Of a stretch of DNA of 33,490 bases, positions 23,892-31,532 are shown in pieces. The notes beneath the pieces were generated by a model. The model was not told where the DNA came from and did no database searches. It worked only from the letters and a program-made list of their open reading frames with translations. Every line of letters starts with the position of its first letter. The first letter of the stretch is position 1. The stretch spans positions 1 to 33,490 of the forward strand of contig JACRDI010000025.1 of NCBI GenBank assembly GCA_016218665.1, in the 5' to 3' direction. The translations under genes and the position numbers were made by a program. Origin of the DNA: Desulfovibrio sp. (GTDB lineage: Bacteria > Desulfobacterota > Desulfovibrionia > Desulfovibrionales > Desulfovibrionaceae).

Positions 23892-26114
23892 TTACTTGCT
23901 TGTGTGGGTGTACACCCCGTCCCAGTCCCCGGCGGGCGGGTGCTCGATGAGGGTCTGGCAGCGCTCTGCGTACATGTCGTAGAGGGCGGCGTTGCCGGTC
24001 AATTCCTTGAGGGCCTTGAAGGCCTCCTCCGCCTCGGCGAAGCGCATGGCCTTGTAGAGCGCCAGGGCCTCCTGGTGGCGGCGCATCTCCTCGGCCCGCT
24101 CTGCGGCCTGCTCGTGGGTCATGGCGGTGTAGATGGTGATGGGCTCGTGCTTGCCCTTCACGCGCACGCTGTCCATCTCAAGGTAGGCGTAGGCGTCGCC
24201 GCAGGCCTCGCGCATGGCCTGGCTCACCAGCAGCGTCTGGCCGTAATACTTGGTCAGGCCTTCCAGGCGGGAGGTCAGGTTCACGTTGTCGCCGATGAGC
24301 GTGTAGTCGAACAGGTCGGCCGAGCCCATGTTGCCCACGCGCACGCGGCCGCAGTGCAGGCCCACGCCGATCTTGATGGTGAGCCCGAACTTCTCCTGAA
24401 AGCCCTTGTTCAGCTCTTTCAGGTGCTCGAACATCCGCAGGGCCGAGTCCACGGCCTTCTTCTGGTGCTCGGGCACGTCCACCGGCGCGTTCCAGAAGGC
24501 CATGATGGCGTCGCCGATGAACTTGTCCAGGGTGCCCATGTTGCCGGTGATGACGCGGGTCATGGGCGTCAGGTAGTCGTGCAGCAGGTCCGTCACCTGG
24601 GTGGGGGTCAGCTTCTCGCTCATGGTGGTGAAGCCGCGCACGTCGGAGAACATGACCGTCACTTCCTTCTCCTGTCCCTGCAGGCTCAAGGACTCCGGGG
24701 AATCGTAGATCTGCTTGATGACCGCCGGGGCCAGGTAGTGGGAGAAGGCCCCGTGGATGAACTTCTTCTGCTTTTCCTCCCGCCAGAACTTGATGACCGT
24801 GAGCAGGGCGAAGTTGGCCGCCAGGGCGATGTAGGAATACAGCGGCGAGATGTACACCCGCAGGTCGCTCATGAGGTGGCTGGTGCCCTCCCACAGGCCG
24901 AAGGCCATGCCCAGAAGCGGCAGCACGATCCACACGGCCTTGGCCCAGGCCACCAGCAGGGTGATGACGACGCCGGCCAAGAGCGTGGCCCCCAGTTCCA
25001 CCGCCGGGGCGTAGTCCGGCACGGAGATGAAGTCCTGGGTCAGGATGTTGTCCAGAATGGTGGCGTGGGTCTCCACGCCGGGGTACACGGCCGAGAAGGG
25101 CGTGGCGCGCAGGTCCTTGAGGCCCGCGGCCGAGGTGCCGATGAAGGCGATCTTGCCGTTCAAGAGCGCCGGGTCGGCCCGGCCTTCGATGATGTCCACC
25201 GCGCTGATGTACGGGAACATGCCGCCGCCGCCGCGATAGTTCACCAGCATCTGTCCGGCCCTGTCCACGGGAATGACCGAGCCCGCGTAGCGCATGGAAT
25301 CAGCGCCCTGGGTGTCGAGCTTGAGCAGCACGGCGGGGTCGCCGGTGGCCTGCATGAGGGTGGCCAGGGCTAGGCTGGGGTACAGCTGGCCGTTGTAGTT
25401 GATGAGCAGGGCCACGCGCCGGAGGATGCCGTCCGGGTCGGGCGTGGCGTTGAAGAAGCCCGTTGCCGTGGCCGCGCCCGCAAGCACGGGCAGGGGGCAC
25501 ACGGCGCCGAACGCGGAGTGCAGCGCCTGCTCCGGTGGCAGCGCGCCCGGCGCGGAAAGCAGGGCCACCTGCGCGGGCTTGATGAGGCAGTCGCCATCCT
25601 GCTTCTGCTGGTCGGCCTCGGCCTTGGAGAAGGAGAAGTAGAAGCCCAGCACGTAGGGCTTGCCGGAAAGCACGCTGGCCAGCAGGGCGTCGTGGTCCTC
25701 CAGGGCCTTGGGCAGCCCCTGGAAGCTCACGTCCACCATCAGCTCCTTCTTGATCTGCCGCTGGAGCAGCGCGGGGGAGGTGCGGTCCGGCTCCGCCAGC
25801 ACCACGTCCATGCCCACGGAGAGCGCGCCGGCCTGGCGGATCTTCTCCAGCAGCAGGGCCACGCGGTAGCGCGGCCAGGGCCACTGGCCCAGGGCGGCCA
25901 GGCTTTTTTCGTCGATGTCCACGATGACCGGGACGCCGGAACTCTTGGTGCTGTGGTTGCGCCGCAGTTGCTGGTCGTAGATCTTGTAGTCCAGAAAGCG
26001 CAGGATGCCCGGCTGGATGACATACAGCGCCGCCGTCAGCAGGGAGACGGCGAAACCCGTGGCCAGAAGCAGGAACCTGTCGCTCTGGAGGAGCTTTTTG
26101 AGAAACTGCGCCAT
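23892..26114 (-). CDS. CHASE2-domain class III adenylate cyclase
   Basis: The protein has 740 residues. The ATG at 26114 is preceded by GGGAG; an earlier in-frame ATG 14 codons upstream lacks such a site. An N-terminal membrane segment (about 15-37) is followed by a periplasmic CHASE2 domain (about 40-345, with VIVDIDEKSL, GMDVVLAEPD and FIGTSAAGLKDLRATPF). Three membrane segments follow (about 360-445). The catalytic domain starts near 484. Metal-binding Asp491 (FSDVRGFT) and Asp535 (IGDAIMAFW) are present, as are transition-state Asn612 and Arg616. Lys531 and Asp603 are the adenine-selecting pair, so cAMP is the expected product. A short helical tail with EEMRRHQEALALYKAMRFAEA ends the protein. 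It is divergent from the type I secretion genes. Confidence 0.93.
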   Translation of the reverse strand: MAQFLKKLLQSDRFLLLATGFAVSLLTAALYVIQPGILRFLDYKIYDQQLRRNHSTKSSGVPVIVDIDEKSLAALGQWPWPRYRVALLLEKIRQAGALSVGMDVVLAEPDRTSPALLQRQIKKELMVDVSFQGLPKALEDHDALLASVLSGKPYVLGFYFSFSKAEADQQKQDGDCLIKPAQVALLSAPGALPPEQALHSAFGAVCPLPVLAGAATATGFFNATPDPDGILRRVALLINYNGQLYPSLALATLMQATGDPAVLLKLDTQGADSMRYAGSVIPVDRAGQMLVNYRGGGGMFPYISAVDIIEGRADPALLNGKIAFIGTSAAGLKDLRATPFSAVYPGVETHATILDNILTQDFISVPDYAPAVELGATLLAGVVITLLVAWAKAVWIVLPLLGMAFGLWEGTSHLMSDLRVYISPLYSYIALAANFALLTVIKFWREEKQKKFIHGAFSHYLAPAVIKQIYDSPESLSLQGQEKEVTVMFSDVRGFTTMSEKLTPTQVTDLLHDYLTPMTRVITGNMGTLDKFIGDAIMAFWNAPVDVPEHQKKAVDSALRMFEHLKELNKGFQEKFGLTIKIGVGLHCGRVRVGNMGSADLFDYTLIGDNVNLTSRLEGLTKYYGQTLLVSQAMREACGDAYAYLEMDSVRVKGKHEPITIYTAMTHEQAAERAEEMRRHQEALALYKAMRFAEAEEAFKALKELTGNAALYDMYAERCQTLIEHPPAGDWDGVYTHTSK

Positions 26115-26295
26115 GGTGACTCCCGGCTTTTCGTATCGGTATGCGTAATTTTGCATGGTCCCGTGTGATTATCAAGGGGCACGCTTGCATTTTTCGATTG
26201 CGTAGGGTAGTGGTTCGTCACAGTTAGTAGCGAAAAAGGCGGCAAGGTGTCAGCCTTCTTGCTGAATGTTTAAAACAGTCAGGGAGGGCAAGGGG

Positions 26296-27657
26296 TTGCG
26301 AAAGTTTTGCGGACGAACCCTTCTGGCCGGTCTGGCCCTGGCGGCGTTTTTTGTGCTGTCGGCGGCCAGTTTTTCGTTGTGCGCAGAGCAGCAGGACGCC
26401 TCCCCGGCGCAGCGCGCGGACGTCCCCGTCACCCTGAAGGAGTCCATCGGCCACCTGATGCAGATCCATGACCGCATCAAGGCCGCCGAGGCGAACCTCA
26501 AGACCGCCGAGCACATGGAGAAACGGGCCAAGGGCCTGTGGTACCCCCGCCTGAACGCCCAGGTGGACGGCGGCAAGGAAGACATCACCCAGCCCGACTC
26601 CACCAAGAGCACCAACTACAACCGCAACGTCGAAACCCTCTCCGCCAACCAGCTCATCTACGATTTCGGCGGCGCCAGCGGCGCCATCGCCCAGGCCAAG
26701 GGCCAGCGCGACGAGACCAAGGCCAAGTTGGAGCAGGTGCGCCAAGAGGTGACCATGCAGGGCGTGAGCGCCTACCTCGGGCTCATCCGCGCCCGTGAGA
26801 TGCTGCGCTACGCCATCCGCTCCGAGGACAACATCAAGCGGCTCTCCGGCATGCAGGAGGCCCTCGTCGAGCGCGGCGTCGGCCTCTCCTACGAGGAACT
26901 GCAGATCAAGGCGCAGCTGGCCGGGGCCCAGGCCCACCGCGTCAACGTCGAGCGCTCCATGGTGAGCGCCCGCAACAACTACCGCGCCGTGTTCCAGTTC
27001 GACGTCTCCGACACGCAGATCGACAGCCTGCTTCTGCCCGCCATGCCCACGGCCAAGCTGCCCTCCGCCCTGGAAGGCGCGGTGGAGCTGGCGCTGGACG
27101 CCAACCCCTCCCTGGTGGAGCTGCAGCACACGCTGAACTCACGCCAGGGCGAGCTGACCCAGCGCGAGTCGGCCATGTACCCCAAGTTCGAGGCCGTGGC
27201 CGAGGCCGTGCGCAAGGAGAACGACCAGGGCGAACCGGGCGTGCGCACCGAAGGCCGCGCCGGGCTGCAGCTGACCTACAACCTTTTCCAGGGCTTCCGC
27301 GACCAGGAAGCCACCCGCGCCGCCAAGAGCGACATCGTCGCCGTGCGCAAGACCATGCTGGACCGCCGCCGCACCGTGGAAGAGCGCGTGCGCAACGCCT
27401 GGAACGACATGACCACCCTCACGCGCACCGTGGCCCTGTACGACAACCAGGCCAACATCACCTGGTCCTTCCTGGAACTCATCAAGAAGAAGAAGGCCCT
27501 GGGCGGAGACGTGAACCTGCTCGATATCCTGGTGGGCGAGCGCGACTACATCTCCGCCACCAGCGCCAAGGTCACGGCCGACATCGACCTGATCACCGCT
27601 GCGTACACCCTGTTCTACCAGATGGGCCAGCTGAGCCCGGACGTCGTCGAGAACTAG
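26296..27657 (+). CDS. TolC-family outer-membrane channel of a type I secretion system
   Basis: The gene encodes an outer-membrane efflux protein of about 453 residues. I prefer a TTG start at 26296: it has GGGAGG eight bases upstream and gives a textbook signal peptide (RKFCGRTLLAGLALAAFF, cleavage after SLCA). The ATG at 26266 is in frame but has no Shine-Dalgarno site and adds ten polar residues before the signal. The mature protein has the two-fold helical repeat of TolC, with LSANQLIYDFGGASG and a matching QLTYNLFQGFRDQEATR in the second half, and LDILVGERDYISA near the end. The ABC exporter and HlyD-like adaptor follow on the same strand, so this is the exit duct of that system. Confidence 0.92.
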   Translation: MRKFCGRTLLAGLALAAFFVLSAASFSLCAEQQDASPAQRADVPVTLKESIGHLMQIHDRIKAAEANLKTAEHMEKRAKGLWYPRLNAQVDGGKEDITQPDSTKSTNYNRNVETLSANQLIYDFGGASGAIAQAKGQRDETKAKLEQVRQEVTMQGVSAYLGLIRAREMLRYAIRSEDNIKRLSGMQEALVERGVGLSYEELQIKAQLAGAQAHRVNVERSMVSARNNYRAVFQFDVSDTQIDSLLLPAMPTAKLPSALEGAVELALDANPSLVELQHTLNSRQGELTQRESAMYPKFEAVAEAVRKENDQGEPGVRTEGRAGLQLTYNLFQGFRDQEATRAAKSDIVAVRKTMLDRRRTVEERVRNAWNDMTTLTRTVALYDNQANITWSFLELIKKKKALGGDVNLLDILVGERDYISATSAKVTADIDLITAAYTLFYQMGQLSPDVVEN

Positions 27658-27724
27658 GCCCGGCCGAAGGCCCAGCCAGCCCCGCTATGTCCGCCTCAGC
27701 CATATCGCCTGGTCCGGGCCGGCC

Positions 27725-29425
27725 ATGAAGGAACTGCTCCGCCGCCTCTCCCTTTGCCCGCGCGTCGCCTGGGAAATCCTGGCGGCCTCTCTTTTGGCGA
27801 ACCTCATGTCGCTGGGTTCGTCCATCTATGTCATCCTGGTTCTGAACCGCTACGTGGGCTACGGCTTCGACGGCACCCTGTACACCCTCACCGCGGGCGT
27901 GCTCATCGCCTCCGGCCTGGGCTTCGCCTTCGGCGAGGTGCGCATGCGCCTGGCCGGGGTGGTCAGCCTCGCCCCGGACGAGGAGCTGGCGGAAAAGACG
28001 CTGGCGACCCTCTCCCGCGCGCGGCTGAACGACCTGAACCGCATGCCCGCCGGACGCCACCAGGAAATGCTCGGCGCGCTGCACCACGTGCAGGGAGCCT
28101 TCGACGCCGCAAACGTGTCGGCCATCCTCGACGCTCCGTTCATGGTCATCTTCCTCTTGGCCATGGGGCTCATCAGCCCCTGGCTCATGCTGCTCACCTT
28201 CGTCGCCGTGTGCGTCTCCGCCGTGCTCACCTTGAGCGGCCTGCGCAAGGGCGAGGAGGGGGGCCTCAACTACCAGCTGGAAAACCAGAACCACCGCAAT
28301 TTCGTGGGCAGCGCCATAACCGGGGCCGAAACCGTGCGCGCCTTCCTCGCCGGGGAGTTCATCCGCCGCGCCTGGCGCGCCCAGGTCGCCGGCCTCGCCT
28401 CCCTGCGCGCCGTGCTGGACAAGCGCCGCGCCAAGAACCGCCTGCGCATGGAATCGGTGAGCACGCTGCTGCGCGTGTTCATCTACGCCGTGGGCGCCAT
28501 GCTTGCCGTGGCCGGCGACATGAGCGTGGGCGGGCTCATCGGCGCGAGCATCCTTTCCAGCAAGGTGCTGCAGATGACCACCAGCTTCCTGCAGGCCTTC
28601 GAGGCCGCCCGCAGGGGAGAGCAGGCCCTGGAGCGTCTGGCCGAGTTCCACGCCATGCCCCTGGAGCCCCTGTCCGGCGCGGCCCTGCGCCAGTTCTCCG
28701 GCCGGCTGGAGTTCCGCGACGTGGGCTTCGCCTATTCCGGCACGGCCAGCCCCCTGTTCGAGTCCCTCAACTTCACCCTCGCGCCGGGCACCGTGCTCTG
28801 CGTCACGGGCTTGAACGGCGCGGGCAAGTCCACCTTCTGCAAGCTGGCCTCGGGCATCCTGGAGCCGGGGCGCGGCCAGGTGCTGGCCGATGGCGTGGAC
28901 CTGCGCCAGCTGGCTCCGGACTGGTGGCGCAGGCAGGTGCTGTACATGCCGCAGGAGCCGAGCTTCCTCAACACCAGCATCCGCGCCAACATCACCCTGG
29001 CCGACCCGGATCCGGACGGCCCGGCCTGCCAGGAGAGGCTTTCCCAGGCCGTGCGCGCCGCGGCCCTGCGCCGCTTCCTCGACGCCACCCGCGAGGGGCT
29101 GGACATGCCCGTGCTGGAAGGCGGCCGCTCGCTGCCCCTGGGCATCCGCAGGCGCATCGCCCTGGCGCGCGCGCTCATGAATCCGGGCAAGCTGGTGATC
29201 TTCGACGATCCCACCGAGGGGCTGGACTCCGAGGGCTGCCTGGCGGTCTACGCCATCTTGAACGCCCTGGCCAAGGCCGGGGCCACCATCATCGTCTCCA
29301 CGGCCGATGTGAACATCCTCAAGGGCGCGGCCTTCATTCTGGACATGAATCAGAAGCCCACGCCCGCCTACCTGCCCGCGCCCGCCCGCGCCGCCCAGGC
29401 CGAGCCCAAGGGAGGTGAGGCCTGA
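27725..29425 (+). CDS. Type I secretion ABC exporter with a degenerate nucleotide-binding domain
   Basis: This 566-residue protein has an N-terminal membrane domain (about 1-300) and a nucleotide-binding domain (about 330-545). There is no C39 peptidase-like N-terminal domain. Walker A is intact (GLNGAGKST, Lys368). Three other motifs are not canonical. The signature LSGGQ reads LPLGI (470-474). The Walker B end reads FDDPTEGLD, with Asp495 where the catalytic Glu is expected. The switch histidine after the last strand is missing (IIVSTAD, about 522-528). Transport may therefore be slow or follow an unusual mechanism; a conserved subfamily with this pattern is possible. No clear Shine-Dalgarno site precedes the ATG. 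Its stop shares one base with the start of the HlyD-like gene. Confidence 0.92.
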   Translation: MKELLRRLSLCPRVAWEILAASLLANLMSLGSSIYVILVLNRYVGYGFDGTLYTLTAGVLIASGLGFAFGEVRMRLAGVVSLAPDEELAEKTLATLSRARLNDLNRMPAGRHQEMLGALHHVQGAFDAANVSAILDAPFMVIFLLAMGLISPWLMLLTFVAVCVSAVLTLSGLRKGEEGGLNYQLENQNHRNFVGSAITGAETVRAFLAGEFIRRAWRAQVAGLASLRAVLDKRRAKNRLRMESVSTLLRVFIYAVGAMLAVAGDMSVGGLIGASILSSKVLQMTTSFLQAFEAARRGEQALERLAEFHAMPLEPLSGAALRQFSGRLEFRDVGFAYSGTASPLFESLNFTLAPGTVLCVTGLNGAGKSTFCKLASGILEPGRGQVLADGVDLRQLAPDWWRRQVLYMPQEPSFLNTSIRANITLADPDPDGPACQERLSQAVRAAALRRFLDATREGLDMPVLEGGRSLPLGIRRRIALARALMNPGKLVIFDDPTEGLDSEGCLAVYAILNALAKAGATIIVSTADVNILKGAAFILDMNQKPTPAYLPAPARAAQAEPKGGEA

Positions 29426-30753
29426 TGGACGAGCCCGTCTCCTCCGTCCTTGGCCCCCGGGCCGGCATGTGCGCGGCCGATGCCGCGCTGGTGGCCCACA
29501 GGCGCTTTTTGTACCTGTGCTGCTGCCTGTTCGTGCTGGCCTTCTTCTGGTCGGTCCTGTGCGACCTGGACATCGTGAGCGAGGCCGGGGGCGAGGTCAT
29601 TCCGCAGACCAAGGTCAAGAAGATCCAGCACCTGGAAGGCGGCATCGTGCGCGAGATACTGGTGCGCGAGGGCGACACCGTGAAGCAGGACCAGCCCCTT
29701 GTGGTGCTGGACGCGGCCGCCGCGGAGGCCACCACCGAGGAACTGGACGTGCGCCTGGTGAGCCTGCAGATCGAGGCCCTGCGTCTGGACGCCGAGTCCA
29801 AGGGGCTGGACAAGCCCGTGTTTCCGCAGGAGCTGGAGGAGAAGCACAAGGATCTTGTGGACCAGGCGCGCAACCACTTCGACGCGCGCAAGAAGCGCCT
29901 GCAGACCGATCAGGCAACCCTGGCCGAGCGGGTGCGCCAGCGCGAGCAGGACATCCGCGAGACCAGCGCCCGGCTGGAGAACCTGCGCCGCAATCTGCCC
30001 CACGTCATCCGCCAGGTGCAGCGCAGCGAGGAACTCATCCGCGAGCGGCTGGTGAAGGAAGACGAGCTCATCGGCCGCATCAAGGAGCGCAACAACACCG
30101 AGAGCGCCATCCAGGAGAACCAGGCGGCCCTCACGCGCGCCAGCGCGGCCCTGGCCGCCGCCAAGGAGGAGCTGAGCCACGCCCAGAGCGCCTACAGGGA
30201 GGACGTGGAGAACGAGCTCAAGAAGGTGCAGCGCGAACTGGGCGAGCTGACCCAGCGCATGCGCAAGTTCCGCGACAGCCAGAACCGCACCGTGCTGCGC
30301 GCCCCGGAGGCCGGCGTGGTCAAGAGCGTGAACGTCATGAGCGAGGGCGAGGTGGTGATGCCCGGCATGACGGTGGCCGAGATCGTGCCCGTGGGCGACA
30401 AGCTGGTCATCGAGGCCCACCTGTCCATCCAGGACATCGGCTACGTGCGGCCGGGACAGCTGGCCGTGGTCAAGCTGGCCTCGCGCGATGCGCGCCGCTT
30501 CGGCAACATCGAGGGCAAGGTGCTGCACGTGAGCCCCGACGCCGTGACCCAGAACACGCCCGCCGGGGTGAACACCTATTACAAGGTGCTGGTGGAGACC
30601 GAGACCGACCACTTCTCGCGCAAGTCCAACCGCTACGACCTGTTTCCGGGCATGCGCGTGGTGGTGGGCATCCACATCGGCAGGCGCTCTGTGCTGGGCT
30701 ACTTCCTCGACCCCTTCCTGGACGCCATGAGCGGCTCCATGCACGAGCGCTAG
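29425..30753 (+). CDS. HlyD-family periplasmic adaptor of the type I secretion system
   Basis: This 442-residue protein joins the ABC exporter to the outer-membrane channel. One membrane segment (about 27-46) follows a short cytoplasmic N terminus. The lipoyl-like half motif IQHLEGGIVREILVREGD (about 72-89) and its partner RTVLRAPEAGVVKSVNV (about 291-307) flank a long coiled coil (about 110-290). A beta-barrel region with LSIQDIGYVRPGQ and LFPGMRVVVGIHIG ends the protein. The ATG overlaps the stop of the ABC gene as TGATG. No RTX adhesin, toxin or LapD/LapG-type regulator lies in the window, so the substrate is unknown. Confidence 0.94.
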   Translation: MDEPVSSVLGPRAGMCAADAALVAHRRFLYLCCCLFVLAFFWSVLCDLDIVSEAGGEVIPQTKVKKIQHLEGGIVREILVREGDTVKQDQPLVVLDAAAAEATTEELDVRLVSLQIEALRLDAESKGLDKPVFPQELEEKHKDLVDQARNHFDARKKRLQTDQATLAERVRQREQDIRETSARLENLRRNLPHVIRQVQRSEELIRERLVKEDELIGRIKERNNTESAIQENQAALTRASAALAAAKEELSHAQSAYREDVENELKKVQRELGELTQRMRKFRDSQNRTVLRAPEAGVVKSVNVMSEGEVVMPGMTVAEIVPVGDKLVIEAHLSIQDIGYVRPGQLAVVKLASRDARRFGNIEGKVLHVSPDAVTQNTPAGVNTYYKVLVETETDHFSRKSNRYDLFPGMRVVVGIHIGRRSVLGYFLDPFLDAMSGSMHER

Positions 30754-30812
30754 CCGCTTGTGTTTCGCGCTAGCTGCTGAAATAATTTTTAATATTTGCG
30801 CAAGCGCAGCGC

Positions 30813-30835
30813 AAAAAGCCTCCCTGTGGAGGCTT
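30813..30835 (-). terminator. Rho-independent terminator between hlyD-like gene and flaG
   Basis: The stem AAGCCTCC/GGAGGCTT encloses a 4-base loop. On the minus strand it is followed by three more T (a CTTTTTG run), so it suits flaG best; read rightward it can also end the secretion operon. A second small hairpin, TTGCGC/GCGCAA, lies at 30796-30814. Confidence 0.75.
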
Positions 30836-30867
30836 CCCGCTGGCTCGTTTCGAAGAATGGCGCGGCG

Positions 30868-31290
30868 CTAGGCCGGATTGTTCAGGAGCACTCCGGTCAT
30901 TTCCTTGATGGAGGCGGAGAGCTTCAGCAGGTCGTCCTGGGGAATCTTCCGCAGGACCTTGTTGCTCTTCTCGTCCACAATCTCCACCTGGACCTGGCTT
31001 TCGGAGTCGTCCAGCACGCGGATCTTGAGATCAGTGCCGCTGGCCCGCAGCTGTTGCTGGAGCTTCTGCGCGGTCTCCTGGGCAGTCATCTTGTCCGCTG
31101 CTGCTGCGGCGGTTTGCGACTTCGCGTCGGTCTGCGCCTCAAGCGTCCCGTTGGTCGTCTGGGCCGTCAGAGCGGTGTTCCGCTCCTGCCCTGCCGCCTG
31201 CGTTCCCGGTGATGCGGGCTGTACCGCATAGGCGTTTTGGGCAAGGGAGAACCCCTGCCTGACGTCCGTGTCTGAGGGGTTGATGTTCAT
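30868..31290 (-). CDS. flaG: FlaG family flagellar protein
   Basis: The protein has 140 residues. The ATG at 31290 (MNINPSDTD) has GAGG nine bases upstream; an in-frame ATG 12 codons upstream lacks a site. The N-terminal half is Gln/Ala/Thr-rich and looks disordered. The C-terminal part (about residues 85-138) has the FlaG pattern: LKIRVLDDSESQVQVEIVD, then KVLRKIPQDDLLKLSASIKEM and GVLLNN. FlaG is associated with flagellar filament length in several bacteria. The gene is alone, between the secretion operon and the carbonic anhydrase gene, and has its own sigma-28-like promoter and terminator. Confidence 0.87.
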   Translation of the reverse strand: MNINPSDTDVRQGFSLAQNAYAVQPASPGTQAAGQERNTALTAQTTNGTLEAQTDAKSQTAAAAADKMTAQETAQKLQQQLRASGTDLKIRVLDDSESQVQVEIVDEKSNKVLRKIPQDDLLKLSASIKEMTGVLLNNPA

Positions 31291-31352
31291 TGTGGCAACC
31301 TCGATTGAAGGAAATGGCCAATGCAAGGGATGGTTCGGCCCTTACGATAGGT

Positions 31353-31380
31353 GTATCGACGCTATTGAGGCAAAACTTTA
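31353..31380 (-). promoter_or_regulatory. Candidate sigma-28 (FliA) promoter of flaG
   Basis: The minus strand has TAAAGTTT (31373-31380), then 12 bases, then GTCGATAC (31353-31360). The sigma-28 consensus is TAAAGTTT-N11-GCCGATAA. The -35 part is perfect, six of eight bases match in the -10 part, and the spacer is one base longer. The start would lie about 55 bases before the flaG ATG, in keeping with late flagellar control. Confidence 0.6.
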
Positions 31381-31444
31381 GCCCTGAATTTGACAAAGTA
31401 GTTTTTACGTATCAGGCGGTTGAGAAAAGTGCCGAATCGTGAGT

Positions 31445-31462
31445 GCTCCCTTGCAAGGGAGC
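31445..31462. promoter_or_regulatory. 18-bp perfect palindrome upstream of the carbonic anhydrase gene
   Basis: GCTCCCTTGCAAGGGAGC is a perfect palindrome 70 bases before the ATG of the carbonic anhydrase gene. Its central TTGCAA could serve as a -35 box, with AACAAT 18 bases further on (31475-31480) as -10. A repressor bound here would cover the -35. No loop is possible without breaking pairs, so an operator is likelier than a terminator. Confidence 0.55.
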
Positions 31463-31532
31463 CGTGCTCCTGATAACAATCGAAAATCAAAGTCCTGGCC
31501 TGCGCCGGGGATACCAAACTTTTGGAGGGAGC

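Noticed and set aside
31390..31395. TTGACA as a promoter for the carbonic anhydrase gene
   Set aside because: The box is perfect, but no -10 hexamer lies 16-18 bases downstream; the TTGCAA/AACAAT pair nearer the gene is at least as good.
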